64,000 nt of DNA. Origin: Porphyrobacter sp. IPPAS B-1204. Its GTDB lineage: Bacteria; Pseudomonadota; Alphaproteobacteria; Sphingomonadales; Sphingomonadaceae. The stretch is from NCBI GenBank assembly GCA_003724185.1, contig RHGM01000001.1, positions 1,097,343-1,161,342 on the forward strand. The letters are read 5' to 3'. Numbering within the stretch: the stretch's first letter is position 1; each line of letters starts with the position of its first letter. The position numbers and the translations under genes were made by a program. The notes beneath the pieces were generated by a model, which had not been told where the DNA came from, did no database searches, and saw only the letters and a list, made by a program, of their open reading frames with translations. Of the stretch, positions 1-8,465 are shown one piece after another.

Positions 1-294
1 ACCCCGGTGACCATCGGCGAAGCCCCAACTGGCCCGGCGATGCAGGTGACGGCCGGAAGCGATGTGTTCGTGATCCCGCTCGAAGGCATCATCGACATCG
101 CGGCGGAAAAGGCGCGGCTGGAAAAGGCGCTGGCGGCTTCGGAGAAAGAGGCAAAGTCGCTCGGCGGCCGCCTGTCGAACCCCGCCTTCGCCGAAAAGGC
201 CAAGCCCGAAGCCGTCGAAAAAGCCCGTGCCGATCTCGCGCACCACACGGGCGAGGTGGAGCGGTTGACGGCGGCGCTTGCGCGGCTGGGGTAG
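1..294 (+). CDS. valS: Valine--tRNA ligase, C-terminal end (partial)
   Basis: The frame is open from the first base and stops at 292-294, so only the last 97 residues are present. The end is a heptad-rich stretch alternating Lys/Glu/Ala, with a run resembling GGRLSNPAFAEKA and then a Val-Glu-Lys-Ala-Arg segment. This is the C-terminal coiled-coil arm of bacterial ValRS, which contacts tRNA-Val. The arm follows an (I/L)EGIIDxAAEKARLEK-type entry, also as in ValRS. The catalytic and editing domains lie upstream of the window. Identification rests on this tail alone, but the pattern is distinctive. Confidence 0.9.
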   Translation, partial: TPVTIGEAPTGPAMQVTAGSDVFVIPLEGIIDIAAEKARLEKALAASEKEAKSLGGRLSNPAFAEKAKPEAVEKARADLAHHTGEVERLTAALARLG

Positions 295-306
295 GCTGGC
301 CTCACC

Positions 307-368
307 GCCATTTGCGCAGCGTGCGCCAAGGGCCGCTTTCAGGTAGCGTCAGGCTGCGCGAAAATGGC
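307..368 (+). terminator. Long imperfect inverted repeat after valS
   Basis: The arms at 307-320 and 353-368 are complementary over 14 bp with a two-base bulge in the 3' arm, closing a 32-base loop. It begins 13 bases after the valS stop, with no long T run after it. A factor-assisted terminator or mRNA 3'-end structure is the simplest reading. Confidence 0.45.
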
Positions 369-418
369 CGGAAGTGGGTGGATTGGCGAATGGCGGCTTT
401 GCCTGCCAAGTCCCGATG

Positions 419-2401
419 CTAGGGTTTGGCCGATTTAGGCTCCGCACCGGCAATCCTCGCTGCTGCGACTGCGGCCTCTGCGATCATGCGAACCCATTCG
501 CGCTCTGCCTCGGGCGTGCCCCGTTCCGTGTGATTCACGCCTTTGAAATTCGCAATACCGAACACTTTATCACCTAAGGCTCGAGCCATGCGCTGCTGAT
601 AGTCTATGTCGACCTGCGTGTCAGATTCGGGAATTCCGAATAGGATGAGAGGAAAATTCGAGCTCTGGACCATGCGTTCCAGCGGCTCAAACTCATCCAT
701 GAATGGTCGATCATCCGGACTATACCAATTTCCATGGTCGTAATTGGCGGCGCAGTTCTGCCGCGCCTGCCATTCGATTGCCAGGCATGGCGCGCGCAGG
801 GCCAGAGCAGCATATCGTTCCGGATTGCGAAGAATGGCGTTTGCAGCGACCGGTCCACCGCCGCTTTCAGTCATCACGGAGATTTTGCCATCCTGGACAA
901 CACCAGTGTCGACCAGATAGGCGCTCACCTCATCGAACATCTGCGCCACTTTGATCTTGTTTCGGATGCCAAATCCGCTGCTTGACCACTCGGCTCCGAA
1001 ACCACCCCCGCCCGGCAAGTGAACGAAGGCAATCTTGCCGCCTTCCAATACCCATTCGGTAAGCCAAGGTCCAAGATAGCCTTCGGGAAGCCAGAGGCCA
1101 GCGTGGGCATAGGTGATCATCATCAAGTGTCCCTGCAACGCACCAGTGCCTGGTCCGCTCACAAGCGTTACGGGAACGTTGCCCGGGACATTTTCGCGAA
1201 GTCTTTCCAACTTGAATTTCGAATGATCTGTCGCCTCAGCGGCGTCTTCGCGAAAGAGCTGTGCGTTTGTCGCACAGATGTTGATCTTGCCCATCTCGAC
1301 CGGCGCGAGCACGAAGCGTGTCGGTTTCAGCGGACTGACTATACGCATCAAGGCTGCGTTTTCTGACGCTGTCAGATCGAACACGTCGACGTGTTCATGG
1401 GATAGAATGCAGTCGTCTGGACGGATGAGTGCCGGGATTGCTTCGCTTGCGCCAATGCGTTGCAAAAAAGGCCGTGCCACGCCTGCCTGCATGCCACGCA
1501 GCAAGACCGAATCTCCCAGCGCTTGAAAGGCCGGGGACGAAAAAGCTCGAGTGATGTCCTCATCAACGCCTTCCGGCAAAGCCAGCTTCATCACCTTCGG
1601 ATAAAAGGGATGTGCCGACTGAATTGCATGACCGCGCGAATTTTCCCCACATACAATTGTATCGTTAGTTGACCCCAGCACCTCGCAATTCGGCGGTATG
1701 GCGTAGGTCGAAAAATGGCCGCTTTTGTCCGAACCTATGATCTCGACGCCTTCGGCCGGCGTGATGTACCGCTCATTTTCTGGCGAAAGAACGACGAAAA
1801 GCCCCGAAAGTGTGACCCCATTGAATGAGGGGCGAGCCATCACAACCTGCGTTGAAGTCGACAACGCGTACGAGAAGAAAACACTGCCTGCGCCTGTGTT
1901 TTCGACCCAGACCTTGGCCGGAGTATTCTCATCAAGGGGTGGGGCGGCTAAAGAAAGAGGGCCGTTTCCGGCAAGCGAATAAGACGGTGATATCCAGAAC
2001 AGTGGATTTACCGCCCTGGACGGTAACCGAGTGAATAATTGCGCCCGCTCTTCATTTTCCTTCCTAAAAAACCAAATCTCGCGCTGGCCATCGAACGTGG
2101 CATCGATCAAGCAGGTTGTACGACCGTTGGCAGGAGAGCAACCGATTCTACTGGTTTTTGCTTTCGCTCGATCTCCTTTCATCTCGGCCAACGGCAAGCG
2201 CTGGAAGACCTGAAACGGATCTGAACGTTCCAACTCAATCGATTGGAAAATCAATTCCCCATCGACGACTCGCGTCTCGACGAGACCCGGTGCGGTGTTA
2301 GCTGGGAGTGGTCGCGGCGATTCCTGAGCAACTAGATCGGTCGCCCAAAATGAACATCCAACCAGAAGGGACAAATAAAGAGCCGACACTTGCGTTTTCA
2401 T
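419..2401 (-). CDS. Secreted prolyl-oligopeptidase-like (S9) serine peptidase
   Basis: About 660 residues. The start at 2401 (MKTQVSALYLS...) gives a typical export signal. An LLVGC-type lipobox and a later VAQ cleavage site are both possible, so it may be a lipoprotein or a periplasmic protein. The C-terminal part has an alpha/beta-hydrolase fold: an HLPGGGGFG loop, the nucleophile motif TESGGG (family form GGSxGG), an acid-bearing GIPESDTQVD strand and a late NHTER histidine, which together give a Ser-Asp-His triad. The Glu-Ser-Gly-Gly-Gly elbow is a variant of the usual S9 motif. Base composition is visibly lower in GC than the neighbours, suggesting later acquisition. The substrate is unknown; dipeptidyl or oligopeptide hydrolysis is inferred from the fold. 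Confidence 0.75.
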   Translation of the reverse strand: MKTQVSALYLSLLVGCSFWATDLVAQESPRPLPANTAPGLVETRVVDGELIFQSIELERSDPFQVFQRLPLAEMKGDRAKAKTSRIGCSPANGRTTCLIDATFDGQREIWFFRKENEERAQLFTRLPSRAVNPLFWISPSYSLAGNGPLSLAAPPLDENTPAKVWVENTGAGSVFFSYALSTSTQVVMARPSFNGVTLSGLFVVLSPENERYITPAEGVEIIGSDKSGHFSTYAIPPNCEVLGSTNDTIVCGENSRGHAIQSAHPFYPKVMKLALPEGVDEDITRAFSSPAFQALGDSVLLRGMQAGVARPFLQRIGASEAIPALIRPDDCILSHEHVDVFDLTASENAALMRIVSPLKPTRFVLAPVEMGKINICATNAQLFREDAAEATDHSKFKLERLRENVPGNVPVTLVSGPGTGALQGHLMMITYAHAGLWLPEGYLGPWLTEWVLEGGKIAFVHLPGGGGFGAEWSSSGFGIRNKIKVAQMFDEVSAYLVDTGVVQDGKISVMTESGGGPVAANAILRNPERYAALALRAPCLAIEWQARQNCAANYDHGNWYSPDDRPFMDEFEPLERMVQSSNFPLILFGIPESDTQVDIDYQQRMARALGDKVFGIANFKGVNHTERGTPEAEREWVRMIAEAAVAAARIAGAEPKSAKP

Positions 2402-2838
2402 CACGACCACTCTCAATCACAGCCTCTGGAAATACACTTTGCCGTAGCCGCCGTCGCCATTCGGACCATCCACAGGGCCGTAAACGCCTCCCGGAACCTT
2501 CCAACATTGCGGTCCTACGTCGCCAACATTGCCTCATTTATCCAGGAGTTTAGCGTATCACCGGGACGGCGGCTATGGGGTCGCTTCCCGAACGGCAGGT
2601 TTTTTCGAGAACCCTCCCGAAGCTGCCGCGCCTGCGGCTTGGTCTGGCAAATTTCCTACAGTCGGAAATCGTGCCATAGGCTGTGCACAATGTGCGCCCA
2701 TGAACACCATAACAGCCCCCGTCCCCCTGTCCGTCCGCTTGTCCGGTTGGCCGGTATCTCTATAGTAAAAAACGGTTTTTCTGTGTTTCCCGAAGGTGAC
2801 AGGGTGTCACCTTTGTCACCTTGTCGGGGCCTGTATCC
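2402..2838. other. Intergenic region with a possible gene remnant and an inverted repeat
   Basis: No full gene is supported in these 437 bases. On the minus strand, 2417-2530 reads as a plausible glycine-rich protein end (VPGGVYGPVDGPNGDGGYG then KVYFQRL and stop). An in-frame stop lies just upstream, so it looks like a truncated remnant. The 3' part holds the repeat listed at 2795-2820. An overlapping plus-strand reading frame in this region shows no family motif. Confidence 0.4.
2795..2820. promoter_or_regulatory. Perfect inverted repeat plus direct repeat upstream of queE
   Basis: GGTGACA at 2795-2801 and TGTCACC at 2805-2811 form a perfect 7-bp palindrome with spacer GGG. TGTCACC is repeated directly at 2814-2820 after two bases. 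It ends 18 bases before the queE ATG. It could be an operator or a short extragenic palindromic repeat. No preQ1 riboswitch fold is recognisable here. Confidence 0.4.
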
Positions 2839-3573
2839 ATGAACCTCACCCTCGCCACCGACGATACCGGCGGGCCGGAGATTTTTGCCTCGCTGCAAGG
2901 CGAAGGGCCGAGCATGGGGATGCCGGTTGCCTTTTTGCGCCTGAGCCGCTGCAATCTTGCCTGCACGTGGTGCGACACGGCTTACACCTGGCGCTTTACC
3001 GGCGATAACCGGCCCCACCGCGACGGGATCGCGTTCGAGCGCAAGGCCAATCAGGTCACGCTCTCCCCCGCTGAAACCGCCGAACGGATCGCGGCATTGG
3101 GCCAGACGCGCCTCGTGATTACAGGGGGCGAGCCATTGTTGCAGGCGGGCGCGCTGGCCGAAATGCTGGCGCACCTGCCTGATATGTCGGTGGAGATTGA
3201 AACCAACGGCACCGTCGCTCCGCCGGCGCGGCTCGATGTGCGGGTCGATCAATACAATGTCAGCCCCAAGCTGGCGCATTCGGGCAACCCGGCTGATCTG
3301 GCGCTGCTGCCCGAACGGCTGGATGCCTGGGCAACCGAACCGCGTGCGTTTCTGAAATTCGTGATCGCCGCGCCGGAGGATGTGGACGAGGTGCTGGAAT
3401 TGCAGCGCCGCTACAGGTTCCGTCCTGAACGGGTGTTCCTGATGGCAGAGGGCACCGACAGCGCCGCCCAGCGCACGCGGCAGGCGTGGCTGTCAGACCT
3501 GTGCCTCAAACACGGCTTCCGGATGAGCGACCGGATGCATATTCACCTTTATGGGGATACCCGGGGCACGTAG
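2839..3573 (+). CDS. queE: 7-carboxy-7-deazaguanine synthase (QueE)
   Basis: About 244 residues. A radical-SAM enzyme that converts 6-carboxytetrahydropterin to 7-carboxy-7-deazaguanine, a step in preQ0/queuosine synthesis. The N-terminus carries the QueE signature (EIFASLQGEGPSMGMP) followed by the cluster-binding CNLACTWCDT motif, the CxxxCxxC spacing of the family. VITGGEPLLQ is the SAM-binding GGE strand. ATG 2839 was chosen because the family signature begins just after it; a TTG at 2821 would add only six residues. No strong Shine-Dalgarno is visible. It converges on the HerA-like gene. No other queuosine gene lies in the window. Confidence 0.93.
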   Translation: MNLTLATDDTGGPEIFASLQGEGPSMGMPVAFLRLSRCNLACTWCDTAYTWRFTGDNRPHRDGIAFERKANQVTLSPAETAERIAALGQTRLVITGGEPLLQAGALAEMLAHLPDMSVEIETNGTVAPPARLDVRVDQYNVSPKLAHSGNPADLALLPERLDAWATEPRAFLKFVIAAPEDVDEVLELQRRYRFRPERVFLMAEGTDSAAQRTRQAWLSDLCLKHGFRMSDRMHIHLYGDTRGT

Positions 3574-3582
3574 CTTGTTTGC

Positions 3583-3640
3583 GACCCCGCCTCCGCGGGG
3601 TCGTCCTCGGTGCGCTTCAAGCCTTGCAGGCTTGAGCACC
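3583..3640. repeat. Tandem hairpins between queE and the HerA-like gene
   Basis: Two strong hairpins lie side by side. The first is 3583-3590 paired with 3595-3602 (8 bp, loop CTCC). The second is 3617-3624 with 3628-3635 (8 bp, loop TGC), extended by GGTGC 3609-3613 and GCACC 3636-3640. A weaker third (ACCC/GGGT around a TGC loop) follows near 3665. The genes converge here, so bidirectional termination is likely. The series also resembles the hairpin cluster at 35.0-35.27 kb. Confidence 0.55.
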
Positions 3641-3708
3641 TGCGGGCGGCCGGTCGGCCTTGCGAACCCTGCGGGTCCGGAACCCAAGTTAGAAGGAGGC
3701 CTAATTCC

Positions 3709-5412
3709 TTAACCTTGGCTTCTCCAGCGCATGACAACACGCTCGACCAGTTCTTCCTCGCCGCCGTCCTTGTTCCACAGATCGACGAAGCTCGGATCTT
3801 CCGATGCGGGGCGCTTGTGTTCTTCAAGGTTGTCGAAGCTGACGCGGATCGGGATCGACACGCCCTCGCCGCAGATGATGCATTCGCGGTTGCGCAGAGC
3901 CGGGATCGAATCGAGGAACCCGCGTGCGCCTTCGGGCATGGCGGATCGCACGAAGGCCTGGTCGCGGTCATTGTTGAGGCGCATCGCGATGATCGTGCCG
4001 CACTGCGACAGCACGCCTTCGGCAAGGTCGGAGGGGCGCTGGGTGATGAGGCCCAGCGAAATGCCGTATTTGCGGCCTTCCTTGGCGATGCGGCTCAGGA
4101 TCTTGCCGACCGACGAACCATCGGCGTTCTTTTCATTGGGGACATACCGGTGGGCTTCTTCGCAGACCAGCAGCACGGGCCGGGTCTTTTCCTCGCGGCC
4201 CCAGATCGCAAAGTCGAAGACGAGGCGGCTGAGCACGGCCACCACAGTGGAGGTGATGTCCGACGGCACGCCCGACACGTCGATGATCGAGATTGGCTTG
4301 CCGTGGCCGGGCATGCGGAAAATCTTGCTGATGAACTCCACCATCGTGTCGCCCACCAGCATGCCGGAGAACATGAACTGATAGCGCGGGTCGGCCTTCA
4401 TTTCGTCAAGCTTCTGCTTGATGCGCATGTAAGGTGCGGAGGATGTCGCCTTGTCGAGGCGGCCCATCTCGTCCTGCAGGATGTTGCTGAAATCGGACAG
4501 CAGATAGGGGATCGGCGAATCCACCGTGATCTTGCCCATCGTCTGCGCCAGCCGGTTCTTGGCCCGCGCGGCAAGCAGCACCTTGGCGAGAATGTCGCTG
4601 TCGGTCTGCCGGTCGTTGCCGCTGCTCGACAGGAGAACTTCGCAATGCTCCTCGAAGTTCATCAGCCAGTAGGGCATCTGCAGGTTCGACACGTCGAGGA
4701 TCTGTCCCGTGGTGCGGAACGCGGCGGAATATTCGCCGTGCGGGTCGATCATGACGATGTGACCCTTGGGCGCGGCTTCGCAGATGCGGTGCAGGATCAG
4801 CGCGGCGCTGGTCGATTTGCCGGTACCGGTCGATCCGAGCAGCGCGAAGTGCTTGCCCAGCATCGCGTCGATATAGAGGCCGGCGCGGATGTCCTTGGTG
4901 GGGAACACCTTGCCGATGGTGATGCTGGCGCGGCCATCGCTGGCGTAGATCTGTTCCAGATCGCGGGTGGTGGCGGGATAGATCATCGCGCCGGGAATGG
5001 GATAACGGGTTACCCCGCGCTTGAACCCGTGGATGCGGCCCGTCAGCTTTTCCTCGCCGCCTTCGCCAAGGAAGTCGATATGGGCGATAATGCCGCCCTC
5101 GGTGCGGCGGTCCTTGCGCTGGTCGCGCACGTTGGCGAGCAGCCAGGAATCGCCGACGCGGATCTTGATCTGGCTGCCGACCTGCCCGGTCATGGCGATC
5201 GAGGGATCGGGATCAGCCATGCATTCATTGATGCGCTGCAGATCGAGCGCAATCTGCGAGCCGGAGCCCGAAATTTCGAGCACGACGCCAATCGGAAGCC
5301 GGGCATTGTTCTGGCCGCCGCTGGTTTGGGCGTGGGCTTGGGCCAGTTCTTCCTCGCCAGCCGGATTGGGGCCGGTGAAGCGTTCGAAATCCTGCCTCAC
5401 GTGATCGGTCAT
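3709..5412 (-). CDS. HerA-like ATP-binding protein (DUF87, FtsK/HerA superfamily)
   Basis: About 567 residues. The N-terminal part resembles a HAS-barrel, followed by a RecA-like motor with Walker A GSTGTGKSTSAA and Walker B LLVCEEAHRYVP. An ITQRPSDL sensor segment and a distal arginine-rich region follow, as in HerA-type hexameric DNA translocases. ATG 5412 has an AGGGAAGGG ribosome site at good spacing and is preferred to an upstream start. HerA relatives pump DNA, often with the nuclease NurA, but no nurA-like gene is adjacent, so the role in repair or as a stand-alone defence ATPase is open. It is probably cytosolic. Confidence 0.85.
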   Translation of the reverse strand: MTDHVRQDFERFTGPNPAGEEELAQAHAQTSGGQNNARLPIGVVLEISGSGSQIALDLQRINECMADPDPSIAMTGQVGSQIKIRVGDSWLLANVRDQRKDRRTEGGIIAHIDFLGEGGEEKLTGRIHGFKRGVTRYPIPGAMIYPATTRDLEQIYASDGRASITIGKVFPTKDIRAGLYIDAMLGKHFALLGSTGTGKSTSAALILHRICEAAPKGHIVMIDPHGEYSAAFRTTGQILDVSNLQMPYWLMNFEEHCEVLLSSSGNDRQTDSDILAKVLLAARAKNRLAQTMGKITVDSPIPYLLSDFSNILQDEMGRLDKATSSAPYMRIKQKLDEMKADPRYQFMFSGMLVGDTMVEFISKIFRMPGHGKPISIIDVSGVPSDITSTVVAVLSRLVFDFAIWGREEKTRPVLLVCEEAHRYVPNEKNADGSSVGKILSRIAKEGRKYGISLGLITQRPSDLAEGVLSQCGTIIAMRLNNDRDQAFVRSAMPEGARGFLDSIPALRNRECIICGEGVSIPIRVSFDNLEEHKRPASEDPSFVDLWNKDGGEEELVERVVMRWRSQG

Positions 5413-5505
5413 CTGCGCCCTTCCCTTGCGCGCACTCAAGCGGCCCGCAGAAATAGGGCGAATGAGGTTAAGATCGTGTCAACACGGCCGATCAGGCGGG
5501 CGGGC

Positions 5506-6270
5506 TCAGGCGCGGGCGAACAATCGTCCGGCCAGCCACCCCATCCCCAGCGACAGGGCAATCGCGCCCAGACCATACACGAACGACCAGCGCTGGGCCG
5601 CAGTCACGACCCGCCCTTCCAGACCGGCCTTGACCACTTCGATCCGCGCAGTGGCGCTTGCCAGCACGCGCCCGCGGGCGATGGCGAAGGTTTCGGCGGT
5701 GTAACGCCCGGTGGTGACATTGGACGGCAGATCGATCCGCGCCTGATAGAGCACCTTTTCGGCGATGCTCACGCCGCCCGGGTTCTCCTGATACAGCCCC
5801 TGCCGCCGCCGCAGATCGACCAGCCCGCGCGCAAAGCGTTCCTGTTCTTCGGGGTCGATCTGGCCCGATGGAGACAGCTGGATGAACTCGGTGCCCAGTT
5901 CATAGATCGCCGCCGTGCGCTCGTCGACGATGTCCCGGATCGGGCGCGACGATGCCACCGCGAAGAACGCCGGGGCCGAACGGAAATCGCTCGATCCGGC
6001 GTTGGCCCAGATCCCGATGATGCGTTCCTTTTCCCGAATGCGCACCGGTTCGGTCGGGCCCTTGAGGACAACGACGATGTCGTAATCGCCGGTGCGGCCA
6101 GCGCCCTCCGGGTCGATCACCGCGCCGTAAAGCAGCAGCCGCGCACCGGTGAAGCCCTGCCGCACCTCGATCAGCGACTGGCTGACCGCGGGCACCAGCA
6201 CCGGCTCGCGCTGGGCGGACAGCGCAAGCCAGATGCCGAGCAGCACGGTCAGCCGCGTTCCAAGGGTCAC
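5506..6270 (-). CDS. TIGR02186-type membrane-anchored protein
   Basis: About 254 residues. An N-terminal hydrophobic segment (LTVLLGIWLALSA) is followed by a globular periplasmic-looking part starting VPAVSQSLIEVRQGFTG and a C-terminal membrane helix (GLGAIALSLGMGWLAG) with a short basic tail. This matches the alphaproteobacterial TIGR02186 / Alph_Pro_TM family, whose genes usually sit beside a TSUP transporter, as here. GTG 6270 is preferred: AAGGA lies seven bases upstream and it falls 10 bases after the TSUP stop. The molecular function is unknown; a partner role for the TSUP exporter is inferred from context. Confidence 0.75.
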   Translation of the reverse strand: MTLGTRLTVLLGIWLALSAQREPVLVPAVSQSLIEVRQGFTGARLLLYGAVIDPEGAGRTGDYDIVVVLKGPTEPVRIREKERIIGIWANAGSSDFRSAPAFFAVASSRPIRDIVDERTAAIYELGTEFIQLSPSGQIDPEEQERFARGLVDLRRRQGLYQENPGGVSIAEKVLYQARIDLPSNVTTGRYTAETFAIARGRVLASATARIEVVKAGLEGRVVTAAQRWSFVYGLGAIALSLGMGWLAGRLFARA

Positions 6271-6280
6271 GGCGCGTCCT

Positions 6281-7198
6281 TCAAAGCGGCACCACGGTGT
6301 AGATCTCGTCAGGCTGCACGCCCAGGCCATACAGCATCCGCAAGGCGATGATCAGGACCAGGGCGGCAAGCGCAAGGCGCAGATATTCAGGCCGGGCCTT
6401 CAGCGCGATCTGCGTCCCGAACTGCGCGCCCAGCACCGATCCCAGCAGCAGCAGCGCGGCCAGCACCAGATCGACCGCCTTGGTCGTCAGCGCGTGGGTC
6501 ATGGTGGTCACCATGGTCACGAACAGGATCTGGAACAGCGACGTGCCGACGACGACATTGCCGCTCATGCCGAGAATATACAGCATTGCAGGCACCAGCA
6601 GGAACCCGCCGCCCACGCCCATCAGCATGGTCAGGATGCCGACCAGCATCCCGAGGATCGCAGGCGCCAGCGGCGAAATGTAGAGACCCGACGCATAGAA
6701 GCGCCAGCGATAGGGCAGGCTCGCCACCAGCGGGTGATGGCGGCGCTTCTTGACCTGCGTCCCCGTTTTGCCAAGCAGCCCGGGGCGGAGCGTTCCAATC
6801 GCTTCGCGCATCATCAACGAGCCGATCGACCCCAGCATCAGGACGTAGAGAATGTTGATGACGATATCGATCTGGCCGAGGGTCTGGAGCACGCTGAACA
6901 GCGCGCCCCCGATCAGTGCGCCGATGACCCCGCCGCCAACCATGACCGCGCCCATGCGGTAATCCACCCCCTTGCGGCGCGAATGGGCAATCACGCCCGA
7001 AACGCTCGCACCGGTCACCTGCGTCGCCGCCGAGGCCGCCGCAACCGTGGGGGGGATACCGTAAAAGATCAGAAGCGGCGTCGTCAGGAATCCGCCGCCA
7101 ACCCCGAACAGGCCCGACAGGATGCCGGTCAGCCCGCCCAAAAGGACGATAACGAACCCGTTGACCGAGAGATTCGCGATGGGCAGGTAAACGTCCAT
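6281..7198 (-). CDS. Sulfite exporter TauE/SafE (TSUP) family permease
   Basis: 305 residues with about eight hydrophobic segments in two homologous halves, each with a glycine-rich GxGGGF motif (GLFGVGGGFLTTPLL near residue 30 and LMGVGGGFLLVP in the second half). This is the TSUP hallmark. Members export sulfite, sulfoacetate or other sulfur/organic anions across the inner membrane. The gene is directly upstream of the TIGR02186 gene and probably forms a two-gene operon with it. The substrate cannot be read from sequence. Confidence 0.87.
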   Translation of the reverse strand: MDVYLPIANLSVNGFVIVLLGGLTGILSGLFGVGGGFLTTPLLIFYGIPPTVAAASAATQVTGASVSGVIAHSRRKGVDYRMGAVMVGGGVIGALIGGALFSVLQTLGQIDIVINILYVLMLGSIGSLMMREAIGTLRPGLLGKTGTQVKKRRHHPLVASLPYRWRFYASGLYISPLAPAILGMLVGILTMLMGVGGGFLLVPAMLYILGMSGNVVVGTSLFQILFVTMVTTMTHALTTKAVDLVLAALLLLGSVLGAQFGTQIALKARPEYLRLALAALVLIIALRMLYGLGVQPDEIYTVVPL

Positions 7199-7285
7199 GC
7201 AAGCATGGTTAGACCAGCGCGCAAGGCGATGAAAGGCGCGGGACGCGGGTTCTTGTTTATGGTGGCGCGTCAGCCCGATCTAAAG

Positions 7286-8465
7286 TCAAAACTGCGTCGA
7301 AAGCGTGGCTGCCAGCCCAGAATCCGGCCCGGCATCGCCGCCCACCCGCTCGCGCCAGTCAACCGAAAGGCGGGCAGGCACCGCACCCACGCGCAGATCA
7401 AGCCGCAGGGTGGGGCCGACATCGATCCGTTGCGCATCCTTTTGCGCCCCGCCCCACGCCGCCGCGCCAAGGCTGAAGCGCAGAGCATTGTCGCTGAGGC
7501 TGGCGACCCGGCGCACTTCACCGGTCACGCTCGCCTGACCATCGGCAAAGCCGGTGGGGTCCGGCCCGCCGACCCAGCCCGCCTGACCATAGGCCTCAAG
7601 CTGCGTGCCCAAGGGCAGCCCCGCCGGGTTCAGTTCGGTGACGACATAGGCCGCAGGGCGCCAGGTGTTGCTGAAAGCGGCATCGGTGTAGCGCACCTCA
7701 CCCGCGGCCCGCAGCGGCACCCGCCGTGCAAGCCGCGCGGAGGCGCCAACCGCCAGCTCGCTCTCCCCGCGCCGCACCAGTGCGCGGTAGGCGCGGGCAT
7801 AGGCCCGGGGATCGTGGTCACTGCCGGGCGCGAGGCGGTATTGCAGAACCGCGCCCGTCTGGCTCGCGCCATAGATCGGCACGCGTCCCTGCGAAATCGG
7901 CGCGGCGTTGGAACCCTGTCGCCAGAATGCCCAGGCATCAACCGACCAGCGCCCGCGTGGTGCCGCCGCAACGGCTGTTGCAGGACGCGGGGCGGCCGGC
8001 AGGAACGGCGGCGTGACGGCCTGTCCATCCCCCCCCGGCCAATGCGCCAAAACCTGCTCCGGCTGTCAGTGGCGTGCGCACCAGCGGATCGCGCAAGGCC
8101 GCCACCCACAGCAGATGATGCGCTGCGGCCATGCGCGGGTCACGTCCCGTCCCCCTTTGGACGGCGCCGGGCCATAGGGGTGTGGTAAGGAACAGCGGCG
8201 CAGCCTGCGCCGGGGCGCCCGCAGGTGTAAGCGGCACAAGGGCTGGCGCCTCCGGCTCCAGCATCGCCAACCCACCCGCCGCTTCGGGCAGGGCGGGCAG
8301 CGCCAGCGGCAACTCCAGTGGTGCCAGATCAAGGCTGGAGACGAGCGCGGCGAAGGGGTTCTCCCACAAGACCGCACGCGCGCCGCCCCAACCTGTCAGC
8401 AACAGGGCCAGCATCAGCAACGGACCGCCCCGCCAGCGGGCGTCCGGGCGCGGCTGCGCGATCAC
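7286..8465 (-). pseudogene. NfrA C-terminal-like outer-membrane protein, frameshifted at a G8 tract
   Basis: The N-terminal frame (8465 down to the tract) has a signal-like hydrophobic stretch (LLMLALLLTGWGGARA). After the run of eight C on the plus strand (8029-8036, G8 in the coding strand) it goes out of frame. With G7 it would read straight into the downstream frame ending at 7286, giving about 392 residues. That downstream part alternates aromatic and polar residues (WSVDAWAFWRQGS...) and ends in Phe, as in outer-membrane beta-barrels such as the NfrA C-terminal domain. The GTG start overlaps the upstream glycosyltransferase stop (GTGA), so the two are translationally coupled. Sequencing error, phase variation or decay could explain the break. 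The NfrA assignment is by resemblance and neighbour. Confidence 0.55.
8029..8036. repeat. C8/G8 homopolymer that breaks the NfrA-like frame
   Basis: Eight consecutive C on the plus strand. The two flanking reading frames join if the tract has seven. It is a candidate slipped-strand site or an assembly error. Confidence 0.75.

Noticed and set aside
2529..2765. A 78-codon plus-strand frame upstream of queE
   Set aside because: No ribosome site or family motif and no support for coding.
2780..2840. A preQ1 riboswitch before queE
   Set aside because: No H-type pseudoknot or A-rich tail of the known preQ1 classes could be traced.
3610..6351. A 913-residue open frame on the plus strand
   Set aside because: It is antisense to the HerA-like and TIGR02186 genes, which have full motifs, and its translation is low-complexity Arg/His/Ala/Asp typical of the reverse of GC-rich coding DNA.
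6149..8188. A 679-residue plus-strand frame
   Set aside because: Antisense to the TSUP and NfrA-like genes; no motif, and composition is a shadow pattern.
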